Positions 36,419 through 46,001 of a stretch of DNA of 64,000 bases are shown in pieces. The DNA lies in NCBI GenBank assembly GCA_029861955.1, contig JAOTYK010000014.1, positions 1 through 64,000 of the forward strand, given 5' to 3'. A model generated the notes under the pieces. It saw only the letters and a program-made list of their open reading frames with translations. It was not told where the DNA came from and ran no database searches. This stretch comes from Acidobacteriota bacterium. Its GTDB lineage: Bacteria; Acidobacteriota; Polarisedimenticolia; Polarisedimenticolales; Polarisedimenticolaceae. Numbering within the stretch: position 1 is the stretch's first letter; every line of letters starts with the position of its first letter. Both the position numbers and the translations under genes were made by a program.

Positions 36419-37642
36419 ATGAACGGCAAACAGATGGCTCGAAACGGATTCTTCCTGCTGCTGATCTTGTTGATCGGTGCGCTCACCCTGAGCGGTTGCA
36501 GCTTCTCTTCGGGGTCCGAGTCGGACTCGGATGACAAGAAGGATCCGGCGACGCCAGCCAGTCAGCAGTCGACCGACGACGACGATGCCGACGCCAAGGA
36601 CGACGATGCCGAGGGCAAGGACGAGGACAAGGAAGAGGCGGTGCCGATCGAAGTCGAAGAGATCCAGCTGGGATCGATCGAGTCCGTGCTGCGTTTCTCC
36701 ACCAACCTCGAGACCGAGAAACAGGTCAAGGTCGTCTCCCAGGCCAGGCGTCTCGTGATCGATCTAAAGGTGGAAGAAGGGGACTCCGTCAAGGAGAATC
36801 AGATCCTACTTCGACTCCAGGACGACGAGCAACGCTCGCAGCTTGCCAAGGTGCGAAGCCAGTTGGCCAAGGCCCAGCGCGAGTACACAAACCAGGAACG
36901 GCTCTACAAGCAAGATCTCATCAGCGAAGATGCCTACACCAATGCGACCTATGAAATGGAGCAACTCGAGATCTCGTTGGCCGACGCCGAACGAGAACTG
37001 AGTTATACCGAGGTCCGCGCACCGATCCGTGGGACCGTCACCTCCCGGATGATCAATCTGGGTGACCAGGTACAGATCGGACAGGAGCTATTCGAGATCG
37101 TCGACTTCAATTCGATGGTCGCCCGGATCTTCGTCCCTGAAAAACACCTACCCCGTTTGTCCCGTGGTCAGGACTCGCGGATGACCGCCCAGGCCGGTGC
37201 CCGCCAGGCTTACACCGGCCGCGTGACCCGGATTTCGCCGGTCGTCGATCCGAAATCCGGCACGATCAAGGTGACGATCGGTGTCGGCAACCAGGCCGGT
37301 CTCCGTCCTGGCATGTATGTCGATGTCGAGCTGATTACCGCGACCAATGAAGACGCGGTCCTGATCCCCAAGCGGGCGATCGTCTACGACAACGATCAGA
37401 TGTTCGTCTACCGACTGGGTGTCGAACACCGAGTCGAACGGGTCTACATCGAGACCTCTCTCGAGGACAAGCACTTCGTCGAACCTGAGGACGGTGTTCG
37501 TGCCGGTGATCGCCTCGTCGTTGCCGGACAGGCCGGTTTGAAAGACGGAGCCCTCGTTCGTCTCCCCGGTGAGGACGACGTCGATGACGCCGCGGCCATT
37601 GCGGAAGCCGATGGCACGGTCACTGAAAGGGCGAGTCTGTGA
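36419..37642 (+). CDS. RND efflux adaptor (membrane fusion) lipoprotein
   Basis: The protein has 407 residues. A lipobox LTLSGC puts the lipidated Cys near residue 27. A very acidic linker of Asp, Glu and Lys follows (about 35-75). The adaptor core has a barrel-sandwich hybrid (VVSQARRLVIDLKVEEGDSV, RAPIRGTVTSRMINLGDQV), a short coiled-coil hairpin (SQLAKAQREYTNQERLYKQ) and a beta-barrel. It would link the inner-membrane pumps to an outer-membrane channel. Start ATG 36419 has TGAGGT 6 nt upstream. The stop overlaps the next gene by GTGA. Confidence 0.93.
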   Translation: MNGKQMARNGFFLLLILLIGALTLSGCSFSSGSESDSDDKKDPATPASQQSTDDDDADAKDDDAEGKDEDKEEAVPIEVEEIQLGSIESVLRFSTNLETEKQVKVVSQARRLVIDLKVEEGDSVKENQILLRLQDDEQRSQLAKVRSQLAKAQREYTNQERLYKQDLISEDAYTNATYEMEQLEISLADAERELSYTEVRAPIRGTVTSRMINLGDQVQIGQELFEIVDFNSMVARIFVPEKHLPRLSRGQDSRMTAQAGARQAYTGRVTRISPVVDPKSGTIKVTIGVGNQAGLRPGMYVDVELITATNEDAVLIPKRAIVYDNDQMFVYRLGVEHRVERVYIETSLEDKHFVEPEDGVRAGDRLVVAGQAGLKDGALVRLPGEDDVDDAAAIAEADGTVTERASL

Positions 37643-40600
37643 GCCAGACGGCCCTGAAGAGTTTCGCCACCGCCCGCCCGGTCGCCATCCTCGTGGTGTT
37701 CATCGCGGCCGGAGTGTTCGGGCTGCTCTCGTACTTCCAGCTACCCGTGACGCTGATGCCGGAGCTGACGTACCCGACGTTGACGGTCCGCACCACCTAT
37801 CCCGGCGCGGCACCGGAAGAGGTCGAGAACGACATCGGCCGCCCGATCGAGGATGCGCTCGGTGTCGTTGGCGGCATCCAGAAGATCAGCAGTATCAACC
37901 GTGCGGGAATCTCCGACGTGGTGCTGGAGTTCACGTGGGACACCGAGATGTCCGACGCGACTCAGGAAGTGCTTGAGAAGTTGGACCGGGTCTTCCTGCC
38001 GATGGAAGCCGAACGCCCGTTGATCCTGCACTACGACCCCTCCCTTGATCCGATCCTCGAGCTCTCGCTGTCCGGTGACGGCGAGCGTTTCCACGGACAG
38101 GAAGGGCTACGCCGACTACGTCGCCTGGCAGAACTGCAGGTCAAGCGACAGATCGAGCCGATCAAGGGGATCGCCGCGGTCCGCGTCCGTGGAGGCCTGG
38201 AGGAAGAGATTCACGTCAAGGTCGATGCTGCGTCCCTTCGTCGGACGGGGATTCCGATCCAGCGTGTCATCGATCGCCTGGCCCAGGAGAACATCAACGT
38301 CGCAGGCGGAACTCTCCAGGAAGGGCGGATCGAGTATCTCGTACGAACCCTGAACGAATTTCAGGATCTCGACCAGATTCGCGGGACGATCGTCTCCAGC
38401 TTCGAGGGACGCCCGATCCGCATCCGCGATCTGGCCACCGTCAGCTGGGAGCACAAGGAACGAGAGATCCTCACTCGAACCGACGGCGGCGACAGTGTTC
38501 AGATCGATATCTTCAAGGAAGCCGACGCGAACATCGTCGGCGTGGCCAAGAGCGTCAACGTCATGATCGGCACGATCGTCGAGGGTGACGACGAGAATCG
38601 CGGGGCCGGGGTCGCGCAGACGCTGTTCGATGAAGAAGGCGCACGTCTCTCCCTCGCCGCAGACCGATCGTTGTTCATCGAGAGCAGCATCGACGAGGTG
38701 AAGCAGACGGCGGTCCTCGGTGGATTCCTCGCCATCTCGATCCTCTATTTGTTCCTGCGCAACTTCAAGAGTACGGCGATCATCTTCGTCAGCATTCCGC
38801 TATCGCTCCTGGTCGCGTTCGCACCTCTGAAGATGCTCGGCGTGTCATTGAACATCATGTCGCTAGGAGGACTTGCCCTCGGCATCGGCATGTTGGTCGA
38901 TTCGTCGATCGTGGTCCTCGAGTCGATCTTCCGTTGTCGTCAGGAAGGGGACGGCATCCTGCAGGCCGCCGTCCGTGGAACCCTCGAGGTTCGCGCGGCG
39001 GTCTGGGCCTCGACCTTCACGTCGATCGCGGTGTTCTTCCCGATGGTGTTTGTCGAGGGGCTGGCCGGTCAGGCGTTTGGCGATCTGGGTTTCGCGGTCG
39101 TCTTCTCGCTTCTGGCGTCGGCACTGGTGGCGCTCTACTTCATCCCGATGTTGGCTAGCTTGCAGCTTAACTTGCGAGGTGGCACCGGCGACGAGAGCCC
39201 GGAGGGACTGAAGAGTCTGCTCCGCTGGTCGTCGTGGCATGGTTTTCGGCGCGACCTGGGTGCACCGTCCCGTGTAACTCGTAGTCTGCTGACTCTGCCA
39301 CTTCGAGGGAAGAGCCTGCTCGGAAAAGTCGGGCTGTGGCTGTTCTATCCGCTGTGGATCGTCTGTGCCGTTTTGACCTTCGTGGTCGGGTACTTCTTCG
39401 TGTTCATCGGCAGGCTGGTTCTGGGGACGATCCTCGAGTTCCTCGGTAAGCTGCTGGCCGCCGTTGTGTTCGGGGTCGGTTGGTTGATCGCACGCTACGT
39501 GGTGCCGGTAGTGGTTGTCGCCTTCCGCGTCGTGACGTGGCTGCCGAGGAAGATCGTCGGTGGGATCCTTGACACCATGAATCGCATCTACCCTCCACTG
39601 CTCCGCGGCGCATTGGCCGCGCCACTCCTGATCGTCGTTCTGGTGTTTGGCGTCCTCTGGGTGACCTGGCAGGTCGGCACGTCGCTGGATAGCGAACTGT
39701 TGCCGGAAGTCCATCAGGGTGAGTTCACCGTCGAGGTTCAGTTGCCCGTCGGCACGCCGCTCTCCGAGACGGAGTCGATCGTCATTCCGGTCGAACAGGC
39801 GCTGCTCAAAGAGAAAGAGAACATCCAGAGTCTGCTGCTGACCGTCGGCTACGACTCGGCAAACTCGCAACGATCCGATGAAGGAGAACATACCGCCGCG
39901 TTCAAGGTGCTCCTCGACGAGAAGAGTCGAAGCGCGGAAGCCGAGCAGGCGGTCATCGACCGACTTCGAACGAGATTTTCTCGTATCCCCGACCTGGACG
40001 CCCGCGTCGTCCGTCCCGTGCTGTTCAGCTCCAAGACCCCGATCGAGGTGGAGATCTACGGCAACAACCTCCGTCTGCTTCGCGACTACTCGACGCAGGT
40101 CAAGGAAGTGCTTGCGCGTCTACCGGAGTTGACCGATGTCGAGACGACGTTGCGTCCCGGTGCACCCGAGGTTCAGATCGTTTACGACCGTGACCGATTG
40201 TCGTTGTATGACCTGAGCATCGGCGATGTGGCGCGCCACGTCCGCGACAAGGTCAAGGGCTTCGAGGCCACGCGCTTCAACATGACGGATCGTCGGATCC
40301 CGATCCTCGTTCGATTGCAGATGGACGATCGGGAGACCGTCGAGGACGTTCGCGATCTGATCGTCAATCCCGGTGGTGATCGACCGATCCCGCTGTCGGC
40401 CGTCGCCGATGTCTCCCTCGGTGAGGGTCCCAGCGAGGTGCGCCGGGTCGATGGGTCCCGCGTCGGTCTGGTTCAGGCGAACCTCGGCGAGGGCTCTCTG
40501 AGCGCCGCCGCCACTGCGATCGAGACGGCGCTTCACGCCGAACTCGATTGGCCCGCCGAGCTGGGCTTCGCCATCAGCGGACAGAACGAGGAATGGCAGC

Positions 40601-41181
40601 GAAGCCAACGCAGTCTGTTGCTGGCCCTCGCCCTGTCGATGTTCCTGGTCTACGTCATCATGGCGATTCAATTCGAGAGTCTGGTCCATCCGCTCGTCAT
40701 CATGCTGACGATCCCGTTGGCGTTCGTCGGAACCGTTCTGGCCCTCAAGATCCTGGGCCTGAATCTGTCCATCGTCGTGTTCCTGGGAATGATCATGCTG
40801 GCCGGCATCGTCGTGAATAACGCGATCGTGTTCGTCGACTACATCAACAAGTTGCGCGAGCGTGGGATGGAGCGAGCCGAGGCGATCGTCACCGCGGGTC
40901 AGGTCCGCCTGCGACCGATCCTGATGACCACCATGACGACTGTCCTCGGGTTACTCCCGTTGGCGTTGGGCGTGGGAGACGGTGCGGAGATTCGAGCCCC
41001 CATGGCGATCGCGGTCATCAGCGGACTGATCACGTCGACCGCGTTGACGCTGTTGGTCATCCCGGTGGTTTACAGTCTCTTCGACAGCGTCGTCGCCTGG
41101 ATGTTCCGCTCGCGCGTCAAGAAATCTGAACAGGACGCACCGCTGGTGGCAGGCGGAAGCGTGGATTCGGTGGCGCCATGA
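37639..41181 (+). CDS. RND transporter permease (HAE1/AcrB type) with inserted membrane segment
   Basis: The 1180-residue protein is longer than the ~1030-1050 usual for the family. It starts FATARPVAILVVFIAAGVFGL, has the first porter region, and TM4 GIGMLVDSSIVVLESI with one of the two relay aspartates (the second position is Ser). After TM6, residues ~512-645 form an insertion with about three hydrophobic segments before MNRIYPPLLRG, where the second half resumes. The second half is normal (FLGMIMLAGIVVNNAIVFVDYIN). Start is GTG overlapping the adaptor stop; the stop overlaps the second pump by ATGA. The exported substrate is unknown. Confidence 0.93.
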   Translation: MSQTALKSFATARPVAILVVFIAAGVFGLLSYFQLPVTLMPELTYPTLTVRTTYPGAAPEEVENDIGRPIEDALGVVGGIQKISSINRAGISDVVLEFTWDTEMSDATQEVLEKLDRVFLPMEAERPLILHYDPSLDPILELSLSGDGERFHGQEGLRRLRRLAELQVKRQIEPIKGIAAVRVRGGLEEEIHVKVDAASLRRTGIPIQRVIDRLAQENINVAGGTLQEGRIEYLVRTLNEFQDLDQIRGTIVSSFEGRPIRIRDLATVSWEHKEREILTRTDGGDSVQIDIFKEADANIVGVAKSVNVMIGTIVEGDDENRGAGVAQTLFDEEGARLSLAADRSLFIESSIDEVKQTAVLGGFLAISILYLFLRNFKSTAIIFVSIPLSLLVAFAPLKMLGVSLNIMSLGGLALGIGMLVDSSIVVLESIFRCRQEGDGILQAAVRGTLEVRAAVWASTFTSIAVFFPMVFVEGLAGQAFGDLGFAVVFSLLASALVALYFIPMLASLQLNLRGGTGDESPEGLKSLLRWSSWHGFRRDLGAPSRVTRSLLTLPLRGKSLLGKVGLWLFYPLWIVCAVLTFVVGYFFVFIGRLVLGTILEFLGKLLAAVVFGVGWLIARYVVPVVVVAFRVVTWLPRKIVGGILDTMNRIYPPLLRGALAAPLLIVVLVFGVLWVTWQVGTSLDSELLPEVHQGEFTVEVQLPVGTPLSETESIVIPVEQALLKEKENIQSLLLTVGYDSANSQRSDEGEHTAAFKVLLDEKSRSAEAEQAVIDRLRTRFSRIPDLDARVVRPVLFSSKTPIEVEIYGNNLRLLRDYSTQVKEVLARLPELTDVETTLRPGAPEVQIVYDRDRLSLYDLSIGDVARHVRDKVKGFEATRFNMTDRRIPILVRLQMDDRETVEDVRDLIVNPGGDRPIPLSAVADVSLGEGPSEVRRVDGSRVGLVQANLGEGSLSAAATAIETALHAELDWPAELGFAISGQNEEWQRSQRSLLLALALSMFLVYVIMAIQFESLVHPLVIMLTIPLAFVGTVLALKILGLNLSIVVFLGMIMLAGIVVNNAIVFVDYINKLRERGMERAEAIVTAGQVRLRPILMTTMTTVLGLLPLALGVGDGAEIRAPMAIAVISGLITSTALTLLVIPVVYSLFDSVVAWMFRSRVKKSEQDAPLVAGGSVDSVAP

Positions 41182-44100
41182 GCCCAAGAGATTTAGACCA
41201 CGAAGCGGCGCTTCCCAAGTTCTCCCTGAACCGTCGCATTACCGTGTTGATGCTGGCGGTGACGATTGCGCTTGTCGGCGGTATTGCCGCCAACAAGATC
41301 CCGGCCGAGATGTTGCCGACCGGCTTCGTCCTGCCGTTCATGAACGTCCAGGTGCCGTGGGACGACGCCCCCGGTCGGGAGGTTCTGGAAAAAGTGACCA
41401 TTCCATTGGAGGAGGAGTTGAGCACCGTCCGGGGAATCCAGACGGTCGTCAGCATCTCGTTTACCGGTGGAAGCCGGGTGTTCATGCGGTTCAAGCAGGG
41501 CACCGACATGTCGATCGCCTATCGCGAGGTCCGCGATCGAATCGAACGAGCCAAGGTCAATTTCCCATCCGACATCGATCAGACGTTCATCAACAAGGCC
41601 GACCTCAGCGGCCTACCGGTGTACGCCATCGGCATCGCCGTCGATCCCGGTCTTGCCAACTCCTACGACCTGATTCAGAACGCCGTCGTCGCCCGTCTGG
41701 AACGACTCGACGGTGTTGCCTCGGTGGAGGCGTTCGGGTTGGAAGAGAAAGAGATCCTGATCGAGCTCGATCGCGAAAAGACGAACTCTGCCGGGCTGAA
41801 TATCTACGAGCTGGCGGAGGACCTCGGTGACGACAACTTCACCATGGCCAGCGGAACGGTTCGTAACGGCTCGCAGAAACTCCTGATGCGATCGATGGCC
41901 AACTACAGGAGTTTGGAGGAGCTCGAGAATCGTCGTATCGCCCCCTCCATCCGTCTCGCCGACATCGCCTCGATTCGCTACGAGGAACCCGACAAGACCT
42001 ATCGCACCCGAGTGATGAGTCGTCCGGCCGTCGCCCTTCAGATCATCAAGGAGGCCGAGGCCAACACCCAGGAACTCTGCGAGCGTCTTGACGAAGAATA
42101 CGCAAGTCTCGAGCAAGACCCGCGTCTGGCGGGACTGTGGATGAAGAACTACTTCAGCCAGGGCGAGATCATCGATGAGTCCCTCGGCACGTTGGTGAAG
42201 AGCGGGATGATCGGTGGGTTGCTCGCCGCGATGGTGCTGTTTGCGTTCATGCGTCGGGTGCGTCTGACGATGATCGTGGCGCTCTCGATCCCCTTGAGTC
42301 TCGTTGTGGGTCTGACGGTGATGTACTTCGCCGGGGAATCGCTCAACATCCTCACGTTGATCGGTTTGATGATCTGCGTCGGTCTTCTGGTGGACAACTC
42401 CGTCGTTGTGGCGGAGAACATCCATCGTCTGCATCGCGAGGGCATGCCGCGTCGTGATGCTTGCATCAAGGGTGCGGGCGAGGTCGGTCTGGCGATTACG
42501 ATGTCGACGTTGACGACGATCATCGTGTTCCTACCGGCGCTACTCGCCGAGGGGCCGGCCCAGTTCTTCATGATGCGACTGGCCATTCCCGTCGCCGTGT
42601 CGGTCGCGGGCTCGCTCGTCATCGCGCTGTTGTTCATCCCGATCAGCGTCTACCTGACGCTTCCCACAGGGCTCGAGACACGTGCGCCCGGTCGCCTGAA
42701 ACGGGCCCACGAACGGGTCAACGACCTCCTACGAATCGGTTACGAGGCGACGTTCGGACGAGTCAACCGTGGCTACTGCAAGGTGCTCGAGTTTTTCCTC
42801 TCGCGACGCCTGGAGATGAGCCTGGCGGTGGTCGCAATCCTGGCCATCAGCGTCGGGATCTTCTCGAACACGACGAAGTTCGTGGGCTCGCAGGAGGACG
42901 AACAGGCGCAGTTCGAGCTGCAGTTCGACTTGCCAAGTAATACGACCCTGGAAGAGTCCGAGGAGTACTTCCTGGCCGTCGAGAAGACGATCGAGGCGTA
43001 CAAGGACGAATACGAGATCGACGGCTGGTTCATCTTCCATCGAAAGACATTCGGTGAGGTTCAGGCGTGGTTTGCGCCGGAGCGCACCGCACCCTACAGC
43101 GCGAAGGAAACGATGCAGGTCGTCATGGATGGCATCCCCGAACGGGCAGGCGTCGAGATCTTCGCCGGTGACGAGGCGAACTCCGAAGAGAACGCCCTCT
43201 CGACTCACGTTGTCTTCGTTCGCGGCGAAGACCCGGATCTGGTCAATGATGTCGCCGATCAGGTGGCCGATGTGCTGGTGAATGTCGACGGTGTCGTGGG
43301 ACGACTTAAGGCCGGTGGCGATGCCCCGAGCGAGCTGGGACTGATCATCGATCGCGAGCGAGCCCAACACGTCGGTGTCAACCCGCAGGTCATCGCCGGC
43401 CTGGTCGGCTACACGCTGCGGGGAACGTCGTTGCCACGATTCCAGGCCGAGGGGCGCGAGGTGCCGGTCCGTGTCCGATTCCAGGAATCGGACCGGGAGA
43501 GCTTGACGGAGCTGGCCAGCTTCCAGGTGCCGACCAACGACGGTGGTTTTCTTCCGCTGTCGGCGTTGACCGAGAGCCGAGTTCTTCCCGAGACACGAAC
43601 GATCTTCCGTCGCAACAAGATGGTCGGTTACACGGTCACGCTGGAGCTGGAGGAGGGCCGTGAAGAGGAGGTCCGCGAGACGCTGGTCGCGATGCAGGCC
43701 GCCATGGATCTTCCGGAGGGTGTCTCCTTCGGTGGTGATTCGCGTCAGGCTCAGAGCGATGATGACCTCTCGGGACTCATCTCCGCCGCGCTACTGTCGG
43801 TGATCTTCATCTACTTGTTGATGGCGTTCCTGTTCGAGAGTTTCATCTTGCCGCTCTCGATCGTCCTGACGATCCCGCTATCGGGGATCGGGATGATGTG
43901 GGGGCACATCATTTCCGGGGTCGATATCGATTTCCTCGGAGCCGTCGCCGTGATCATTCTGGTCGGTGTCGTCGTGAACAACGGCATCGTGTTGATCGAC
44001 TACGTCAATCGACTTCGCCTCGAGGGTCGCAATCGACGGGAAGCGCTCCTGCGGGCGACGGACCTCAGGTTCCGCCCGATCATGATGACCGCCATCACGA

Positions 44101-44363
44101 CCGTCGGTGGCATGGTCCCGCTGGCTCTGGCCGGTGCCAGCAGCATCGGGCTCAGCTACACCAGCTTCTCGCTGACGTTGATCGGCGGCCTCATCACGGC
44201 AACGCTGCTGACCCTCCTGGTCGTTCCCGTGTTCTACACGCTATTTGACGACGCGCGGGAGTTCGGCTCCCGGATGTTCGGCAATCTGCTGAGGGGCCGA
44301 TCGGCTCGTGCGACCTCCCCCGACGATGCGCCTGCCATGGCCCATCAGGCCCTGGAGAGCTAG
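41178..44363 (+). CDS. RND transporter permease, second subunit
   Basis: The 1061-residue protein is of normal family length without the insertion of its neighbour. TM4 reads GLLVDNSVVVAENIHR (Asp then Asn), and the late GVVVNNGIVLIDYVNRLR is typical. It is overlapped by ATGA with the first pump, as in MdtBC, where two different RND subunits form one trimer; a heterotrimer is possible here. No outer-membrane factor gene follows. Two small membrane protein genes lie downstream. Confidence 0.93.
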   Translation: MSPRDLDHEAALPKFSLNRRITVLMLAVTIALVGGIAANKIPAEMLPTGFVLPFMNVQVPWDDAPGREVLEKVTIPLEEELSTVRGIQTVVSISFTGGSRVFMRFKQGTDMSIAYREVRDRIERAKVNFPSDIDQTFINKADLSGLPVYAIGIAVDPGLANSYDLIQNAVVARLERLDGVASVEAFGLEEKEILIELDREKTNSAGLNIYELAEDLGDDNFTMASGTVRNGSQKLLMRSMANYRSLEELENRRIAPSIRLADIASIRYEEPDKTYRTRVMSRPAVALQIIKEAEANTQELCERLDEEYASLEQDPRLAGLWMKNYFSQGEIIDESLGTLVKSGMIGGLLAAMVLFAFMRRVRLTMIVALSIPLSLVVGLTVMYFAGESLNILTLIGLMICVGLLVDNSVVVAENIHRLHREGMPRRDACIKGAGEVGLAITMSTLTTIIVFLPALLAEGPAQFFMMRLAIPVAVSVAGSLVIALLFIPISVYLTLPTGLETRAPGRLKRAHERVNDLLRIGYEATFGRVNRGYCKVLEFFLSRRLEMSLAVVAILAISVGIFSNTTKFVGSQEDEQAQFELQFDLPSNTTLEESEEYFLAVEKTIEAYKDEYEIDGWFIFHRKTFGEVQAWFAPERTAPYSAKETMQVVMDGIPERAGVEIFAGDEANSEENALSTHVVFVRGEDPDLVNDVADQVADVLVNVDGVVGRLKAGGDAPSELGLIIDRERAQHVGVNPQVIAGLVGYTLRGTSLPRFQAEGREVPVRVRFQESDRESLTELASFQVPTNDGGFLPLSALTESRVLPETRTIFRRNKMVGYTVTLELEEGREEEVRETLVAMQAAMDLPEGVSFGGDSRQAQSDDDLSGLISAALLSVIFIYLLMAFLFESFILPLSIVLTIPLSGIGMMWGHIISGVDIDFLGAVAVIILVGVVVNNGIVLIDYVNRLRLEGRNRREALLRATDLRFRPIMMTAITTVGGMVPLALAGASSIGLSYTSFSLTLIGGLITATLLTLLVVPVFYTLFDDAREFGSRMFGNLLRGRSARATSPDDAPAMAHQALES

Positions 44364-44387
44364 AAATAGGTTAAGATAATCACCGTC

Positions 44388-44678
44388 ATGAGCAGTGCTG
44401 CAATCCTCCTCACGTTGCTCGTGAACGGTGTCATCGGTTTCTTCTGGCTCAGGGAGCGAAGTCGAAACCCCCTCCATCGTTCGCGGGTCGATGCGTTCGC
44501 CATCGGTGTTGCGTTCATCGTGAACGTCGTCATCATCCTGCCGTCTCCCTCCGCGGAGACTCTGCGAAGCTGGTTGGCCGCTGCGGTCGTCGGCGGCATT
44601 CTTGCGGCGATCGTCCATCTGATCTGGTCGGCACGTGAGCGGGCCGCACATCGACAACCGACCGATTGGGTTCGTTAG
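44388..44678 (+). CDS. Small membrane protein upstream of TMEM14 homologue
   Basis: The 96-residue protein has about three hydrophobic segments (LLTLLVNGVIGFFWL, FAIGVAFIVNVVIIL, LAAAVVGGILAAIVHLIW) separated by basic loops. I do not recognise a family. It starts 25 nt after the second pump, and its stop is directly followed by the ATG of the next gene, supporting a real gene. No strong ribosome site is visible. Confidence 0.6.
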   Translation: MSSAAILLTLLVNGVIGFFWLRERSRNPLHRSRVDAFAIGVAFIVNVVIILPSPSAETLRSWLAAAVVGGILAAIVHLIWSARERAAHRQPTDWVR

Positions 44679-44993
44679 ATGCCACTGGCGCTCTACACAC
44701 TCGTTGCCCTTGCCGTGCTGATGGCCATCGGTGGGGCGATCGGCTTTCGCGCCGGTTCGAAGGTGTCCCTGATGGCGGGCTTCGGTAGTGCCGCGGCGTA
44801 TCTGGTCTGTGCCTGGTGGGCTCAGTCGAGCCCGAAGGCCGCCATCATCGCCGGAATCGTGATCTGTGGCGTCCTCAGCGCGATGTTCGCCCTCAGATTC
44901 GTCAAGACGAAGAAGTTCATGCCGTCCGGAATGCTTCTAGTCGTCACCGACATGGGATTGGCGGTGTTGGTCGTCAGCCTGTTCCTCCTCTAG
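44679..44993 (+). CDS. TMEM14/UPF0136 family membrane protein
   Basis: The 104-residue protein has four membrane helices. It matches the TMEM14 family through GGAIGFRAGSKVSLMAG, the central MFALRFVKTKKFMPSG and the glycine-rich helices. Eukaryotic members are mitochondrial proteins tied to heme or fatty-acid export; the bacterial role is unknown. It begins on the base after the preceding stop. Confidence 0.82.
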   Translation: MPLALYTLVALAVLMAIGGAIGFRAGSKVSLMAGFGSAAAYLVCAWWAQSSPKAAIIAGIVICGVLSAMFALRFVKTKKFMPSGMLLVVTDMGLAVLVVSLFLL

Positions 44994-45000
44994 ATCGTCC

Positions 45001-45021
45001 CGCCCGGCCCCCTTGCGGGCG
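45001..45021 (+). terminator. GC-rich hairpin between the TMEM14 homologue and the aldolase
   Basis: CGCCCG (45001-45006) and CGGGCG (45016-45021) pair around a 9-nt loop just after the TMEM14 homologue stop. No T-run follows, so a classical intrinsic terminator is doubtful. Confidence 0.3.
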
Positions 45022-45086
45022 CGGAGACGATGGGACACCATATCGGCGCAACCGGATCCGCCGATGGACCCACGAGAGGAATGATC

Positions 45087-46001
45087 ATGACCGAGCGTGT
45101 CGCAGAGATTCTGTCCCACTACTCAGGCGAGAATCCCGGGGTTCTCTCGAACCTCGCGCGGATGCTGAATCACGGCACGCTGGCCGGGACGGGCAAGATG
45201 GTGATTCTCCCGGTAGATCAGGGCGTCGAGCACGGTCCGGCCCGATCCTTCGCGGCCAACCCCGCCGGATACGATCCCGATTACCACTTCCGTCTTGCGA
45301 TCGAGGCCGGCTGTAATGCCTACGCCGCACCCCTCGGCTTCCTGGAAGCCGGCGCCGCGAAGTTCGCCGGCGACGTGCCGCTGATTCTCAAGGTCAACAA
45401 CAACAACTCGCTGTACTCCGACGCCAACCCGCTTTCCGTCCAGACGTCGAGTGTCGGCGATGCGCTGCGACTGGGTTGTGCGGCGATCGGGTACACGATC
45501 TATCCCGGGTCGTCGAATTCGCCGATCATGTATGAGCAACTGCGCGAGCTGATCGAGGATGCGAAGGGTGTCGGGATCCCGACGGTCGTCTGGTCGTATC
45601 CCCGCGGAACGGATATCTCGAGCGATGGTGAGACCGGTATCGATGTCGTCGCCTACGCCGCACAGATCGCCGCTCAGATCGGTGCCCACGTGATCAAGGT
45701 CAAGCTACCGTCCGCCCATCTCGAGCAGGACGCCGCTCGCAAGGTCTATGAGTCCGAGGGCATCGTCATCGATACGTTGGCCGATCGGGTGAAGCACGTG
45801 GTTCAGTCGGCCTTCAACGGCAAACGGATCGTGATCTTCTCCGGTGGCGGGAAGATGGACGACAGCAAGCTATTCGAGCAGATTCAGGCGATCCAGGATG
45901 GCGGCGGGTTCGGCTCGATCATCGGTCGCAACTCGTTCCAGCGTCCGCAGAAGACCGCTGTCGCGATGTTGAAGAAGATCATGGCGATCTACGGCGGTTA
46001 G
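45087..46001 (+). CDS. fbaB: Class I fructose-bisphosphate aldolase (FbaB/archaeal type)
   Basis: The 304-residue protein belongs to the DhnA/archaeal-type class I aldolases, which split fructose 1,6-bisphosphate through a lysine Schiff base. VILPVDQGVEHGPARSF and HVIKVKLPSAHLE carry the active-site residues; IFSGGGKMDD and GGGFGSIIGRNSFQRP form the phosphate site. ATG 45087 has GAGAGG at the right distance and is preferred over ATG 45081. The stop shares TTAG with the convergent thioredoxin-like gene. Confidence 0.93.
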   Translation: MTERVAEILSHYSGENPGVLSNLARMLNHGTLAGTGKMVILPVDQGVEHGPARSFAANPAGYDPDYHFRLAIEAGCNAYAAPLGFLEAGAAKFAGDVPLILKVNNNNSLYSDANPLSVQTSSVGDALRLGCAAIGYTIYPGSSNSPIMYEQLRELIEDAKGVGIPTVVWSYPRGTDISSDGETGIDVVAYAAQIAAQIGAHVIKVKLPSAHLEQDAARKVYESEGIVIDTLADRVKHVVQSAFNGKRIVIFSGGGKMDDSKLFEQIQAIQDGGGFGSIIGRNSFQRPQKTAVAMLKKIMAIYGG

